Notes: generated by a model from the sequence alone, not told the origin. Counted from the stretch's first letter, positions 27,844 through 36,747 are shown. The stretch: 64,000 nt of DNA from Saprospiraceae bacterium (GCA_020627535.1 JAHDGU010000008.1:154787-218786), one strand, 5' to 3'. A program made the numbers and translations.

Positions 27844-28145
27844 CCCAATTCGTGCATTAGGCTTCGAAGGATAGTGGATTTATGCAATAGAATCGGGTGC
27901 TTCGTCGACGAGCCATAGCGAGCTATGGCGAGGAGAGTAAGTGCCTGATTATGAAGTAGAAATACGCTAAACTTGAAGACCTGACACAGCCAACTTTTCT
28001 AGGAGATTTCTCCTTTGGAAAATGGCTTCTTAACGGGAACAAAATGCTACGAATAAAAATATCATCAAAAAACGTACAAGGCATTCAATATCAGTGACTT
28101 ATCTCTATGGTAGAGTGCTCAAAAAATCCTAATGCGCGAATTGGG
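27844..28145. mobile_element. 302-bp MITE-like element, copy B (inverted relative to copy A)
   Basis: Same length and terminal inverted repeats as the element at 18784, with one mismatch in the right end. It is flanked by the direct repeat TTAAA (27839-27843 and 28146-28150). The first ~130 bases match the reverse complement of copy A closely; the middle has diverged. An internal hairpin CCATAGC-GA-GCTATGG is intact. It has no coding capacity. It sits between the lipoprotein hydrolase and DUF983 genes. Confidence 0.88.
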
Positions 28146-28174
28146 TTAAACCAAGATCCAATAAATGCAATCAT

Positions 28175-28531
28175 TTAACCTTGATATTTGATCATCAAGT
28201 GAATCCAAAGAGATCTTGAAAAGCGAAAGAAGAAATTGTGTGTAAGCAGAGCAGCAAGAATAAGCCAAAAAAATGTCTTTCCGACGCTCCATTTCAAAGC
28301 GAAAACACAAGTAAGCGCTACACCTAAAAATAAAAAAGAGCTGACAATGTATGAGAGAAACATCGCTCCATAATAAAAACCTGGCTCCGGTAAATATCTC
28401 AGCTCACAATGAGCGCAGGTCTCTGGCATCTTATAAGCAGTCTCCATACTCCAGGGCTGATAGAATAACTTACCTGTCCTGCAGCGCGGGCAATAAAATC
28501 CAAATAGTGAGGCAATGAATGATCTTGGCAT
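28175..28531 (-). CDS. DUF983 family membrane protein
   Basis: A 118-residue protein. The N-terminal zinc-ribbon-like part has CPRCRTGKLF and a second pair in CAHCELRY, followed by EPGFYYGAMFLSYIVSS. Two membrane helices (about residues 55-78 and 83-102) follow. This is the standard DUF983 pattern of Bacteroidota and Alphaproteobacteria; function is unknown. The next gene on the same strand begins upstream after an 18-base gap. Confidence 0.85.
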   Translation of the reverse strand: MPRSFIASLFGFYCPRCRTGKLFYQPWSMETAYKMPETCAHCELRYLPEPGFYYGAMFLSYIVSSFLFLGVALTCVFALKWSVGKTFFWLILAALLTHNFFFRFSRSLWIHLMIKYQG

Positions 28532-28549
28532 GTTGTCTCAAAGATAGCT

Positions 28550-29305
28550 TCAGCCTTTGAGATATCTAGATGCCCATGCTGAGATGACAGAGCCTACGTA
28601 TTTGCTATCTTCCTTGTTGCTAAGGAGATGGTCGGCGCCATCAAGAGACAAAAAACTCTTCGGATGCTTAGCCGATTTGTAAAGTTGTGACGCATTGTCT
28701 ATAGAAACGATGCGATCTTGTGGAGAGTGACATATGAGTATTGCTTTTTCAGAGCTGGATAAAACTGATTGTAGATCTTGAGACTCTAGATCATCTATAA
28801 ATTGCTGTTGGATTTCAAATGGTCGCCCACCGATATTGATGGTAGCAGCTCCGGTTTTTTGAATAGAAGGAATGCGGTGATCAAAAAGATGCAAGACATG
28901 AGCTGCGGAGGCTGGTGATCCTATGGTCACAATGGCTGTAATAGAGGGAATGGATTGAGCTGCAAAAATCGTTGCTGCTCCACCCAAAGAATGCCCAATG
29001 AGCAATTGTGGAGCAGAGAAGTTTGATTTCAAGAATTGAGCTGCAGAAATCAAGTCTTGTACGTTGGAAGAGAAGTTGCTCTCCGCAAAATTTCCTTGAC
29101 TTTCTCCTAGCCCCGTAAAGTCAAAACTCATTACACCATAGCCGAGGTCCTTGAGAGACCGACTGATATTTCTTACAGCATTGAGGTTTTTACCACAGGT
29201 AAAACAGTGTGCAAACAATGCCCATGCTATAGGAGGGTCGGCTGGAGTATCCAGTCGTGCTGACAATTCGTGCCCTTGCAGATTTTTGAAGTTGACTTTG
29301 CGCAT
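28550..29305 (-). CDS. Alpha/beta hydrolase (OsmC-partner type)
   Basis: A 251-residue cytosolic hydrolase. The oxyanion region is FAHCFTCGKN (near residue 31), the nucleophile elbow GHSLGGAA (near 113), the acidic residue is in HSPQDRIVSI, and the His is in DGADHLLS. The FAHCFTC motif is typical of hydrolases found alone or fused to an OsmC peroxide-reductase domain. No OsmC domain follows here. The substrate is unknown. Probably co-transcribed with the DUF983 gene downstream. Confidence 0.85.
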   Translation of the reverse strand: MRKVNFKNLQGHELSARLDTPADPPIAWALFAHCFTCGKNLNAVRNISRSLKDLGYGVMSFDFTGLGESQGNFAESNFSSNVQDLISAAQFLKSNFSAPQLLIGHSLGGAATIFAAQSIPSITAIVTIGSPASAAHVLHLFDHRIPSIQKTGAATINIGGRPFEIQQQFIDDLESQDLQSVLSSSEKAILICHSPQDRIVSIDNASQLYKSAKHPKSFLSLDGADHLLSNKEDSKYVGSVISAWASRYLKG

Positions 29306-29584
29306 GGCACAAAGATTATGTCGATTGCCTTTCTTTATTAAACTATATGCGAACGATCATCCATTTGCAGACAAACATCACTGTTCTCTTTTATTACTAG
29401 CTCTAGGATTGTGTATAGTTTCATTGGTGATTCATTGTTGTAGAAGTGATTTGCGAAGATTGTATGACATAGGCGAGTTGCTTTTCACGGTGCTTTTCGT
29501 CGCAATCTGAGTTTACAGCTGAACGCGCTTCTGAGATATACTGGATGAGCTTGATTTTGATAATTATGACTCTAGTAACTTCGT

Positions 29585-30970
29585 GTGGTGAAGACTCAAG
29601 AGCCAATCATAGCCTTGTCTACGGCCGATGGTGCTGCTGCCATTCATGTAATACGATTGTCCGGATCTGGTTGTATAGAGATAGTGGATAAGTACTGTAG
29701 TAAGTCTTTGTCAAAGTTTGATAGTCATTCTGCAGTATACTGTCATTTGGGCGAAAGTCAGGATCAAATCATAGATGAATGCGTGGTCACGATATTTCGC
29801 TCACCAAAATCTTATACCAAAGAGGATGTCGTTGAGATTTCCTGTCATGGTAGTCCTTACATCACCCAGAGCATCCTGAGTCTTTTTCTTCGAAGTGGAG
29901 TACGTATGGCTGAAGCAGGAGAATTTACCATGAGGGCTTACCTCAATGGACAGATGGATTTGACTCAGGCGGAGGCTGTAGCTGATCTGATTGCTGCACG
30001 GAGCAAAGGTCAGCATCACATGGCTATGAGTCAACTTCGTGGGATATTCTCTGCAAAGATTCAAGATCTGAGGGCACAGTTGATTCACTTCGCGAGTATG
30101 ATCGAATTGGAGAATGATTTTGCCGAAGAAGATGTTGAGTTTGCAGATCGCGGTGAGCTGAAAGATTTAGTCGCGCGAATGATCAACTTGATCAAGGAGT
30201 TGACAGACTCTTTTCGCTATGGAAATGCCATTAAAAATGGGGTGCCCGTGGCCATCGTCGGGCCGCCAAATGCGGGGAAATCTACCCTGCTAAATGCATT
30301 ACTGCAAGATGATAAGGCCATCGTGAGTGCGATAGCTGGCACCACACGGGACTATATTGAGGATAGCACACAGATCGACGGCATTAGCTTTCGCTTTATT
30401 GATACCGCGGGAATCCGGCAAACGGACGATGAAATTGAGTCGCAGGGGATCAAGAGGAGTTATGAGCAGATGGCACGCGCGCGGCTGGTACTGTACATTA
30501 CTGAAATTCGAGAAGATCACCAGGATATCGTCAGAGAGATCAAGGAGCTCAAGATATCTGAAGATGCTGAGATAGTCGTGTTGCTCAACAAGATTGATAC
30601 TTTCCATGCATGTCATGCTTATGATGTCGAGGAGGCTGTCAGTACTTTGATCGGGCGTCAACCGGTATTGAGCCTTTCGGCAAAAAGTGAATTGCACATG
30701 GACAAGCTAAAAGAGATCCTGGTGCAAAGAATTAAAGGGTCTATCGATAACCACGACATCGTTGTAAGCAATGCACGACATCAACAGGAGCTTTTGCAGG
30801 CGGGGTCATCCTTGAAGGCCGTAATTGAAGGATTGAACTCCGGAATCCCTACAGATCTCATTGCGATAGATCTACGTCACGCTACTGCGCATCTTGGCTC
30901 CATTATGGGCGAGGTGACGACAGATGATCTGTTGGAGAACATCTTTCGGAATTTCTGTATCGGGAAGTAA
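29585..30970 (+). CDS. mnmE: tRNA uridine-5-carboxymethylaminomethyl modification GTPase MnmE
   Basis: A 461-residue protein with GTG as first codon. The N-terminal formyl-THF-binding domain has ALSTADGAAAIHVIRLSG and GEFTMRAYLNGQMDLTQAEAV. The helical domain carries the inserted Ras-like G domain: G1 GPPNAGKST (near residue 223), G2 GTTRDYIED, G3 DTAGIR, G4 LNKID. The C-terminus FCIGK supplies the invariant cysteine. With MnmG it modifies the wobble uridine of several tRNAs. The last 18 bases are the probable integration site of the adjoining island; the coding end is intact. Confidence 0.97.
   Translation: MVKTQEPIIALSTADGAAAIHVIRLSGSGCIEIVDKYCSKSLSKFDSHSAVYCHLGESQDQIIDECVVTIFRSPKSYTKEDVVEISCHGSPYITQSILSLFLRSGVRMAEAGEFTMRAYLNGQMDLTQAEAVADLIAARSKGQHHMAMSQLRGIFSAKIQDLRAQLIHFASMIELENDFAEEDVEFADRGELKDLVARMINLIKELTDSFRYGNAIKNGVPVAIVGPPNAGKSTLLNALLQDDKAIVSAIAGTTRDYIEDSTQIDGISFRFIDTAGIRQTDDEIESQGIKRSYEQMARARLVLYITEIREDHQDIVREIKELKISEDAEIVVLLNKIDTFHACHAYDVEEAVSTLIGRQPVLSLSAKSELHMDKLKEILVQRIKGSIDNHDIVVSNARHQQELLQAGSSLKAVIEGLNSGIPTDLIAIDLRHATAHLGSIMGEVTTDDLLENIFRNFCIGK
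30953..30970 (+). other. Probable island attachment site (attL) at the mnmE 3' end
   Basis: The final codons TTCTGTATCGGGAAGTAA form the junction between backbone and island. As I recall, Salmonella genomic island 1 and relatives use the corresponding 18-bp end of trmE/mnmE as attB. An excisionase-like and a tyrosine recombinase gene begin 218 bases away. I found no second copy in the window, so attR should lie beyond 64,000. Confidence 0.65.
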
Positions 30971-31033
30971 TAACATTTCTTTTGTTTGCCAACCCCTTGT
31001 TTTTATTGACCTTATAGCGTTTTAGCTTCCATT

Positions 31034-31105
31034 ATTTGTTGCCAAATAACTCTTATTTGCGTATATTTGTTGCCTACCTGTTGCCAAGGCAACACGTTTG
31101 TTGCC
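31034..31105 (+). repeat. Cluster of TTTGTTGCC repeats at the island left end
   Basis: Direct copies of (T/C)TGTTGCC occur at 31036, 31067, 31078 and 31098, with a further one inside the next gene near 31240. One overlaps a short palindrome TTGCC-AA-GGCAA. A -7-like TATATTTG lies at 31062. These are candidate arm-type binding sites for the integrase or its excisionase. Confidence 0.55.
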
Positions 31106-31140
31106 CAAACTCTATTTCTTATTGAGGTTGGCGAAATGAT

Positions 31141-31185
31141 GCACCAACAAGCACCATTCAGCAACAACGAGCAACATATAGCAAC
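31141..31185 (+). repeat. Helically phased GCAMC array before the excisionase-like gene
   Basis: Five pentamers (GCACC, GCACC, GCAAC, GCAAC, GCAAC) start at 31141, 31151, 31161, 31171 and 31181, exactly 10 bases apart. The last ends 2 bases before the ATG at 31188. One helical turn of spacing puts them on one DNA face, as expected of a cooperative protein-binding site. Confidence 0.6.
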
Positions 31186-31187
31186 TA

Positions 31188-31583
31188 ATGAGCAGTAATA
31201 TTAAAATACCAAAGTTTTGTCAGTATTGTGGACAGGCATTTGTTGCCCAGACAACAACAACAAGGTATTGCTCTAAAACTTGTAACAGCAGACACTACAA
31301 GCAGAAGAAGCGAGAAGAGAAAGTTCAAGCGGCTTTACAGCAAGAAATGAACACACCTTCTCAAATGGAACAGATGCAAACTTTGCAAACTCTTCCAATT
31401 AAAGTTGGTAACCAAGTAAATCTAAGAGAGAAAGAATTTCTAAGTGTACAGGAAGCTGCCGATTTAGTTGGTGCAAGTAGGTGGACGATACAACGAATGA
31501 TAAAGCGTGAGCAAATCAAAGTTGGTAAGTTAGGCAGACGTACAATTATCCCAAGAACAGAAATAGATAACCTCTTTAAATAA
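31188..31583 (+). CDS. Helix-turn-helix protein with N-terminal zinc ribbon (excisionase-like)
   Basis: A 131-residue protein. The N-terminus has four cysteines (CQYCGQAF and CSKTC), suggesting a small zinc ribbon. The C-terminal MerR/Xis-type HTH reads FLSVQEAADLVGASRWTIQRMIKREQI and ends with RRTIIPRTEIDNLF. It lies 7 bases upstream of the integrase. This layout fits a recombination directionality factor or a regulator of the integrase. The phased array just upstream may be its own binding site (inference). Confidence 0.8.
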   Translation: MSSNIKIPKFCQYCGQAFVAQTTTTRYCSKTCNSRHYKQKKREEKVQAALQQEMNTPSQMEQMQTLQTLPIKVGNQVNLREKEFLSVQEAADLVGASRWTIQRMIKREQIKVGKLGRRTIIPRTEIDNLFK

Positions 31584-31590
31584 CGGCATT

Positions 31591-32697
31591 ATGAAAGTAA
31601 CACTTAGAAAAAGAAAGAAAGGAAACAAGATAACTTTATACCTGGACTATTATGACAAAGGCAAAAGAGAGTATGAACATTTAGGTTTATATCTCACACC
31701 TGACCCAGAGAAAGGAAGTTTAACAAAAGCTCAAAGAGACGAGAACAAGAAAATTTTAGCACTTGCTGAAAGTATTCGTTCTAAGCGACACCTTGAGGTT
31801 CAAAATAACATATATGGTTTTAGGGATAAGGAAAAATTAAAAGGTAGCTTTCTAACTTACTTCAGTAACCTTACAGAAAAGAAAAGAGCCAGTAACGGTA
31901 ATTATGGTAATTGGGATAGTGTAAGAAAGCATTTGAAAAAGTACTGCCCTAAGGACGTTTCTTTTGAGAGGTTAGATAAGAAGTGGGTACAAGGTTTTAG
32001 GGATTACTTAGACACAGAGGCAACAACTAAAACAGGAAGTGGAATTTCACTCAATACAAAGTATTCCTACTTCAATAAATTACGTGCAGCACTAAAACAG
32101 GCCGTAAAAGATGGTGTGATGAAATTTAATCCTTCCGAACAAGTAGAACCATTTCCACAAGACGAGCCTCAGAGAGAGTTCTTAACATTAGACGAACTCA
32201 AAACACTTTCCAAATCACATTGCAAGAATGATAATTTAAGACGTATGTTCTTATTCTCTTGCCTTACAGGTTTAAGATGGTCTGATATTGAAAAATTGAA
32301 ATGGTCTGAGATACAGCACTCGAAAGAACTTGGTTACTACATACGTTTTAGACAAGCTAAAACTAATGGTATAGAGACACAACCCATTTCAGATGAAGCA
32401 AGAGCCTTACTTGGTGAGGAAGGTAAACAGGATAAAAAAGTCTTTACAGGCTTTAGTTATGGCAATTGGAATAAGACACTTTTAAAAGATTGGTTGATGG
32501 AAGCTGGCATAACAAAGAAGATTACATTCCATTGTGCTCGTCATACTTACGCTACGCTTCAGTTGACGTTAGGCACTGATATTTATACGGTCAGTAAATT
32601 ACTTGGTCATAGACATTTGAAGACTACAGAAATCTATGCTAAAGTGATTAACGAGAAGAAGGTAGAAGCAGCTCACAAAATAAATATCGGATTATAA
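31591..32697 (+). CDS. Tyrosine-type site-specific integrase
   Basis: A 368-residue phage-type integrase. An N-terminal arm-binding domain (residues 1-60) and a SAM-like core-binding domain (about 80-180) precede the catalytic domain. The catalytic residues are visible: Arg in TGLRWSDI, HxxR in FHCARHTYA, His in LLGHRHL, and Tyr in TEIYAKV. It is next to mnmE, so it probably inserted the island there. The stop shares one base with the ATG of the next gene, indicating translational coupling. Confidence 0.93.
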   Translation: MKVTLRKRKKGNKITLYLDYYDKGKREYEHLGLYLTPDPEKGSLTKAQRDENKKILALAESIRSKRHLEVQNNIYGFRDKEKLKGSFLTYFSNLTEKKRASNGNYGNWDSVRKHLKKYCPKDVSFERLDKKWVQGFRDYLDTEATTKTGSGISLNTKYSYFNKLRAALKQAVKDGVMKFNPSEQVEPFPQDEPQREFLTLDELKTLSKSHCKNDNLRRMFLFSCLTGLRWSDIEKLKWSEIQHSKELGYYIRFRQAKTNGIETQPISDEARALLGEEGKQDKKVFTGFSYGNWNKTLLKDWLMEAGITKKITFHCARHTYATLQLTLGTDIYTVSKLLGHRHLKTTEIYAKVINEKKVEAAHKINIGL

Positions 32698-33770
32698 TGG
32701 AATTAACTATATACAAGAACGTGCTATATGGCACATTAAAACCTTGGTTAATTCCAAGTGATGCTGAGAAGTTTTATCGTCAGAATATGACACCTAAATT
32801 TCAGAAACCGTCTGAAAATATTTCAGACTATTACCGAGCATTAAAAGAGCTACATTCAGATAAAAAGACATTATTTACTGATGATGGTTTAGATATTTAT
32901 AAATCATTGCCCAAGTCAGAAAAAGCCTATTCTATCTTATCACCATTGGTTGATTTACCCCTACCAACACCAGTAAATTCAGTTCAAAAATTCTACCATT
33001 ACTTATTGGTTAATGAAACGACCAGATTAACAGATAGGATTTACAACAGCTTTGTCAATTCTGATGATGAACTACTACAAAAAGACATTGTACTAAATGC
33101 TGTTAGATCTACAAAAGACTTGCTTTTAAAGATTGGCTCAGATAGAGAAGCATTTCCTACTGACGTCTTAACAACATTTGTTTTAGAAACCTTATCAAAG
33201 TGCATAGTAAGGTTATTAAAGGAAACTGAATTTTTATATCCTTCATTTCTTAATAGTATTCCGACTGATAAGACAGAAGCATTTGCTGAACTTCTGCAAG
33301 CAGAAGTACCAGCTTATGATATTGACAAAACTACACCGCTATTTACTACTGTTATGGGTACTCTAATAGGTGCAGATAGCTACAACTTACAGAGTGATGA
33401 CAGGTTTGCTTTCGGATATAACCAAAGAAATACAGACAGTCTAAAAACTGTTTTATATGCCTTACAGCGTGAGATAGAATTAGTTAATGAAAATGAAAAT
33501 ACTGTTGATGACTTATTAGCAATCCTTACAAGTAAGGATTTGCAATTAGGGGCTAAGCCAGTTAATCTATTTTGTGAGACAACTCAATTCAGCTACATAG
33601 TAGCTAAAATGGAGTTGCATTTTACTAATTTCAACCCTACTTCAATTGAAAAATCAAAGCTCTTTGAATCCAAAAAAGGAAACCATATTAAGAGGAATAA
33701 TCTATACAAGAACAAAAGCCAAAACTGTAAAAAACAGCAACAAATAGACACTATACTAAAGGGGCTGTAA
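32697..33770 (+). CDS. Unknown protein coupled to the integrase
   Basis: A 357-residue protein overlapping the integrase stop by one base. It is predicted soluble, rich in Leu, Lys and Asp, mostly helical, with no membrane segment or signal. The C-terminus is strongly basic (KKGNHIKRNNLYKNKSQNCKK), consistent with nucleic-acid contact. No domain is recognised. Tight coupling suggests a recombination accessory role, but this is inference only. Confidence 0.7.
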   Translation: MELTIYKNVLYGTLKPWLIPSDAEKFYRQNMTPKFQKPSENISDYYRALKELHSDKKTLFTDDGLDIYKSLPKSEKAYSILSPLVDLPLPTPVNSVQKFYHYLLVNETTRLTDRIYNSFVNSDDELLQKDIVLNAVRSTKDLLLKIGSDREAFPTDVLTTFVLETLSKCIVRLLKETEFLYPSFLNSIPTDKTEAFAELLQAEVPAYDIDKTTPLFTTVMGTLIGADSYNLQSDDRFAFGYNQRNTDSLKTVLYALQREIELVNENENTVDDLLAILTSKDLQLGAKPVNLFCETTQFSYIVAKMELHFTNFNPTSIEKSKLFESKKGNHIKRNNLYKNKSQNCKKQQQIDTILKGL

Positions 33771-33800
33771 ATAAAAACAGTAAGATGAGTAAGATATAGT

Positions 33801-33822
33801 AGTAAGACGTTACCGTCTTACT
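33801..33822 (+). terminator. Perfect hairpin after the integrase module
   Basis: A 9-bp stem AGTAAGACG/CGTCTTACT with a TTAC loop, 31 bases after the stop. It has no T-run, so it may be a pause/processing site or protein-binding palindrome rather than a classical terminator. Confidence 0.4.
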
Positions 33823-33891
33823 GATTACCAGAGTGTTACGATAGAAGTTTGTCGAGTAATTATTTGATAAACATTTAAAAATCGTAACATT

Positions 33892-34194
33892 ATGAGTAAC
33901 GAAAATTTAATCTTAGAAAGGCTCTCACAGATAGAGCAAAAAATTGATGAACAAGCATTACTAAAGAAAGAAGTTCTCAACTTCAATGATGCCTGTAAGT
34001 ATTTAGATATAAGTGCTTCTCACTTATATAAACTCACTTCTCAAAAATTAGTACCACACTTCTGCCCACAGGGCAAGAAGTTGTACTTCAATCGTGCTGA
34101 ACTGGATGAGTGGTTACAACGTAATCGCCAAAGCTCTACTGATGAGATTGAGCAAGAAGCTGCAAACTATGTCATTAACAACAAAAGGAAATAG
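33892..34194 (+). CDS. Helix-turn-helix (excisionase family) protein
   Basis: A 100-residue DNA-binding protein. A short coiled N-terminus (LSQIEQKIDEQ) precedes a MerR/Xis-like HTH: LNFNDACKYLDISASHLYKLTSQKLVPHF, then KLYFNRAELDEWL. Pairs of such genes are standard in Bacteroidota mobile elements upstream of replication or mobilisation genes. The next gene starts 3 bases downstream. Confidence 0.85.
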   Translation: MSNENLILERLSQIEQKIDEQALLKKEVLNFNDACKYLDISASHLYKLTSQKLVPHFCPQGKKLYFNRAELDEWLQRNRQSSTDEIEQEAANYVINNKRK

Positions 34195-34196
34195 TT

Positions 34197-34475
34197 ATGG
34201 GCTTTTACAATCCTTTAGACGAGAAATTGGAACAGATTGAAGACCGCTTAGATGATATGCTTCTAATGCTCAAAGACAAGCAAAGAACTAATCCAGAGCA
34301 AGTCTTTTTCGACAACCAAGAGTTCCTGCAAATTATGAATATCTCAAAGCGTACCGCCCAATATTGGCGAGATAGCGGACAGATTGGATATTGCCAAATC
34401 GGTCATAAAATCTATTACCGCTTATCAGATATTCTCGCTTTGCTCGATAAGAATTTCAAAACACCAGTTCAATAA
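34197..34475 (+). CDS. Second helix-turn-helix (excisionase family) protein
   Basis: A 92-residue paralogue-like partner of the preceding gene. It has a coiled N-terminus (LEQIEDRLDDMLLML) and an HTH with EFLQIMNISKRTAQYWRDSGQI and YYRLSDILALL. It probably regulates the replication-type gene at 34501, which starts 25 bases downstream. Confidence 0.85.
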   Translation: MGFYNPLDEKLEQIEDRLDDMLLMLKDKQRTNPEQVFFDNQEFLQIMNISKRTAQYWRDSGQIGYCQIGHKIYYRLSDILALLDKNFKTPVQ

Positions 34476-34500
34476 TGCACAACTTCAAAAATTTAATATA

Positions 34501-36747
34501 ATGGCTTCTTCAACAATATTTAAAAATTTCAATCAACCTATAGAAAATAAAGCAATACTACTTATCACCAAAGACATTGCGGAAGGTAAATACAAAGACC
34601 TTGTAGAACCTATTAGAATGGCAATAGGAATGGGTAAAGCTGACCGAGTAGATAGACTAAAAAAGGACCTACCAGCTTTTACACCTTCTGGAACATTTGA
34701 AGGTGGACGTAAGATGGAGTATTTAAAAATGTATAGTGGTTTTGTTCACTTAGACTTTGACAAACTCAGTCCTGATGAATTGGCTAAAGCCAAATCACAG
34801 GTACAAGAAATGCCTACCACTTTTGCTTGTTTCACAAGCCCAAGCGGTAACGGCCTAAAAGTTTTTATTGAAGTAGATAGTAGCTTAGAACACCACAGCA
34901 TTGCCTATAAGCAAGTACAAGAGTTTTACGAGCAATCTTTGAGCATAGAAGCAGACCCAAAATGTAAAGACGTTACACGGCTTTGCTTTGTGTCTCACGA
35001 CACAGAAGCATATCGTAACATTCAAAACGAAAAGTTCAAAATTGAGTTGCCACCAGACAATTTACTGGAGCAAGTGCCGAAACCTACGGTTCCGCCACCT
35101 ATTATAGATAACGAGTATAATCCATTCTTGGAAGAGCAATTAGCGGAATGTGTACGATTTACTGAAAACAAATATCAGTACTATGATGGCAACAGGAACA
35201 ACTTCGTATATCAGTTAGCGTGTAATTGCAACAGAAAAGGTATTGCCTATGATGATACATTGGATTTTATCAAGCAAAACTATGACCTAAAAGATTTTGA
35301 AATTACCGCTTCTGTTAAAAGTGCTTACAATCATAACGCTACACAATTTGGGCAGTATAAAAAAATAAAACCACCTAAGTCAAACAATCAATCTTTAGAA
35401 ACAGACTATCTTATAGAAACACCAACATATAGTGATGAAATATTTGAGGCACTACCCGATATTCTAAGAATAGGTTCACAAGCATTTGATGATAAAAGAG
35501 AAAGAGACGTATTTCTCACTGGTGCAATAGCAATACTTAGTGGTTGCCTTCCTAATGTTGTGGGTGAATATGCACGAGAGACAGTATATCCCAATTTGTT
35601 TGCATTTGTTATAGCACCTGCCGCAAGCGGCAAAGGTGCATTGAAATTCGCCAAAAACTTAGGTGATAAATACCAGGATCACCTTTTAGAATGTCATAAG
35701 GTAGCAAAAGAACAATATGAGGCAGAATTAGCAGAACATAAAGCAGCACAAAGAGACAGAAAGAAAGGTGAACCTGTTAATACAGAAGAACCAGAGAAGC
35801 CACCGTTCAAAGTAGCTTTTATTCCTGCCAATAGTAGTTATGCTAAAATATTACAACATATACAGCAGAATGAAGGAACAGGAATAATATGTGAAACAGA
35901 AGCGGATAGTATGGGTAATGTAATGAAACAAGAATGGGGTGGTTATTCGGATATGCTTCGCAAATCCTTTCACCACGAGACTATAAGTTTATCTCGTAAA
36001 ACAAATGATGAATACATATCTATCAAAGAGCCTAAAATATCTATTGCTTTATCGGGTACACCCGGACAAGTTGGTAATTTAATTTCTTCAGCAGAAGATG
36101 GCTTATTTAGTCGATTTATATTTTACACCTTCAAAGTTGAAGAACAACTTTGGCGAGACGTGTCGCCTTACGGCAACCCTATCAATCTAAACGACCATTT
36201 CACAAACTTGTCAAGCCAAGTTTTTTCAATGGTTCAGTTTTTCGAGCAATCCAATACTATTATTAAACTAACACGTGACCAATGGCTTACTATAAATGAA
36301 GTTGGGCAGAAGTGGCTTACAGAGATTACAATTTTCACTTCACAAGAAGCAGGAAGTGTAGCCAAGAGGTTAGGGGTTATTCTTTATCGTTTAGCAATGA
36401 TATTTACAGCATTAAGAAAGTTTGAAAATGGAGAAGCTACCCAAGAAGTACTATGTACTGATGAAGATTTTGAAATAGCTCTTTGCATAGCCAATACCTT
36501 TATAGAGCATAGTGTCATTATGTTTAACAACCTGCCTTCACAAGAGAAAGAAATGCCATTTAAGAGTAGTAATAAGCAAGCATTCTTTGTAGCACTACCG
36601 CATAAATTCAAACGAGAAGAAGCTGTTCAAATTGGAATATCACATAATATAAAAGAAAGAACAGTTGGTTCATTGCTAAAAAAGTTACTTGAAAAAGGCT
36701 TACTAACCCAACCAGAATACGGCTTTTATCAAAAGGTTAGTTCATAA
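34501..36747 (+). CDS. BT4734/BF3469–DUF3987 replication-type protein
   Basis: About 748 residues from the ATG at 34501; upstream in-frame residues overlap the HTH gene in another frame and look spurious. The N-terminal VirE-N/BT4734-like domain (about 1-220) has FVHLDFDKLSP, FTSPSGNGLKVFIEVD and RLCFVSHD, a primase-like core. The DUF3987 domain (from about 330) carries a Walker-like PAASGKGALKFA and a downstream GIICETEADSMG. Proteins of this build are typical of Bacteroidota mobile elements and are thought to act in element replication. Family is clear, biochemical activity is not. Confidence 0.88.
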   Translation: MASSTIFKNFNQPIENKAILLITKDIAEGKYKDLVEPIRMAIGMGKADRVDRLKKDLPAFTPSGTFEGGRKMEYLKMYSGFVHLDFDKLSPDELAKAKSQVQEMPTTFACFTSPSGNGLKVFIEVDSSLEHHSIAYKQVQEFYEQSLSIEADPKCKDVTRLCFVSHDTEAYRNIQNEKFKIELPPDNLLEQVPKPTVPPPIIDNEYNPFLEEQLAECVRFTENKYQYYDGNRNNFVYQLACNCNRKGIAYDDTLDFIKQNYDLKDFEITASVKSAYNHNATQFGQYKKIKPPKSNNQSLETDYLIETPTYSDEIFEALPDILRIGSQAFDDKRERDVFLTGAIAILSGCLPNVVGEYARETVYPNLFAFVIAPAASGKGALKFAKNLGDKYQDHLLECHKVAKEQYEAELAEHKAAQRDRKKGEPVNTEEPEKPPFKVAFIPANSSYAKILQHIQQNEGTGIICETEADSMGNVMKQEWGGYSDMLRKSFHHETISLSRKTNDEYISIKEPKISIALSGTPGQVGNLISSAEDGLFSRFIFYTFKVEEQLWRDVSPYGNPINLNDHFTNLSSQVFSMVQFFEQSNTIIKLTRDQWLTINEVGQKWLTEITIFTSQEAGSVAKRLGVILYRLAMIFTALRKFENGEATQEVLCTDEDFEIALCIANTFIEHSVIMFNNLPSQEKEMPFKSSNKQAFFVALPHKFKREEAVQIGISHNIKERTVGSLLKKLLEKGLLTQPEYGFYQKVSS

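Noticed and set aside
29151..29584. Possible membrane peptide on the forward strand before mnmE
   Set aside because: Mostly antisense to the hydrolase gene; the remainder has hydrophobic residues but no good start or family resemblance.
33801..33822. Hairpin as a standard intrinsic terminator
   Set aside because: A perfect stem but no following T-run, so only a low-confidence structural feature is listed.
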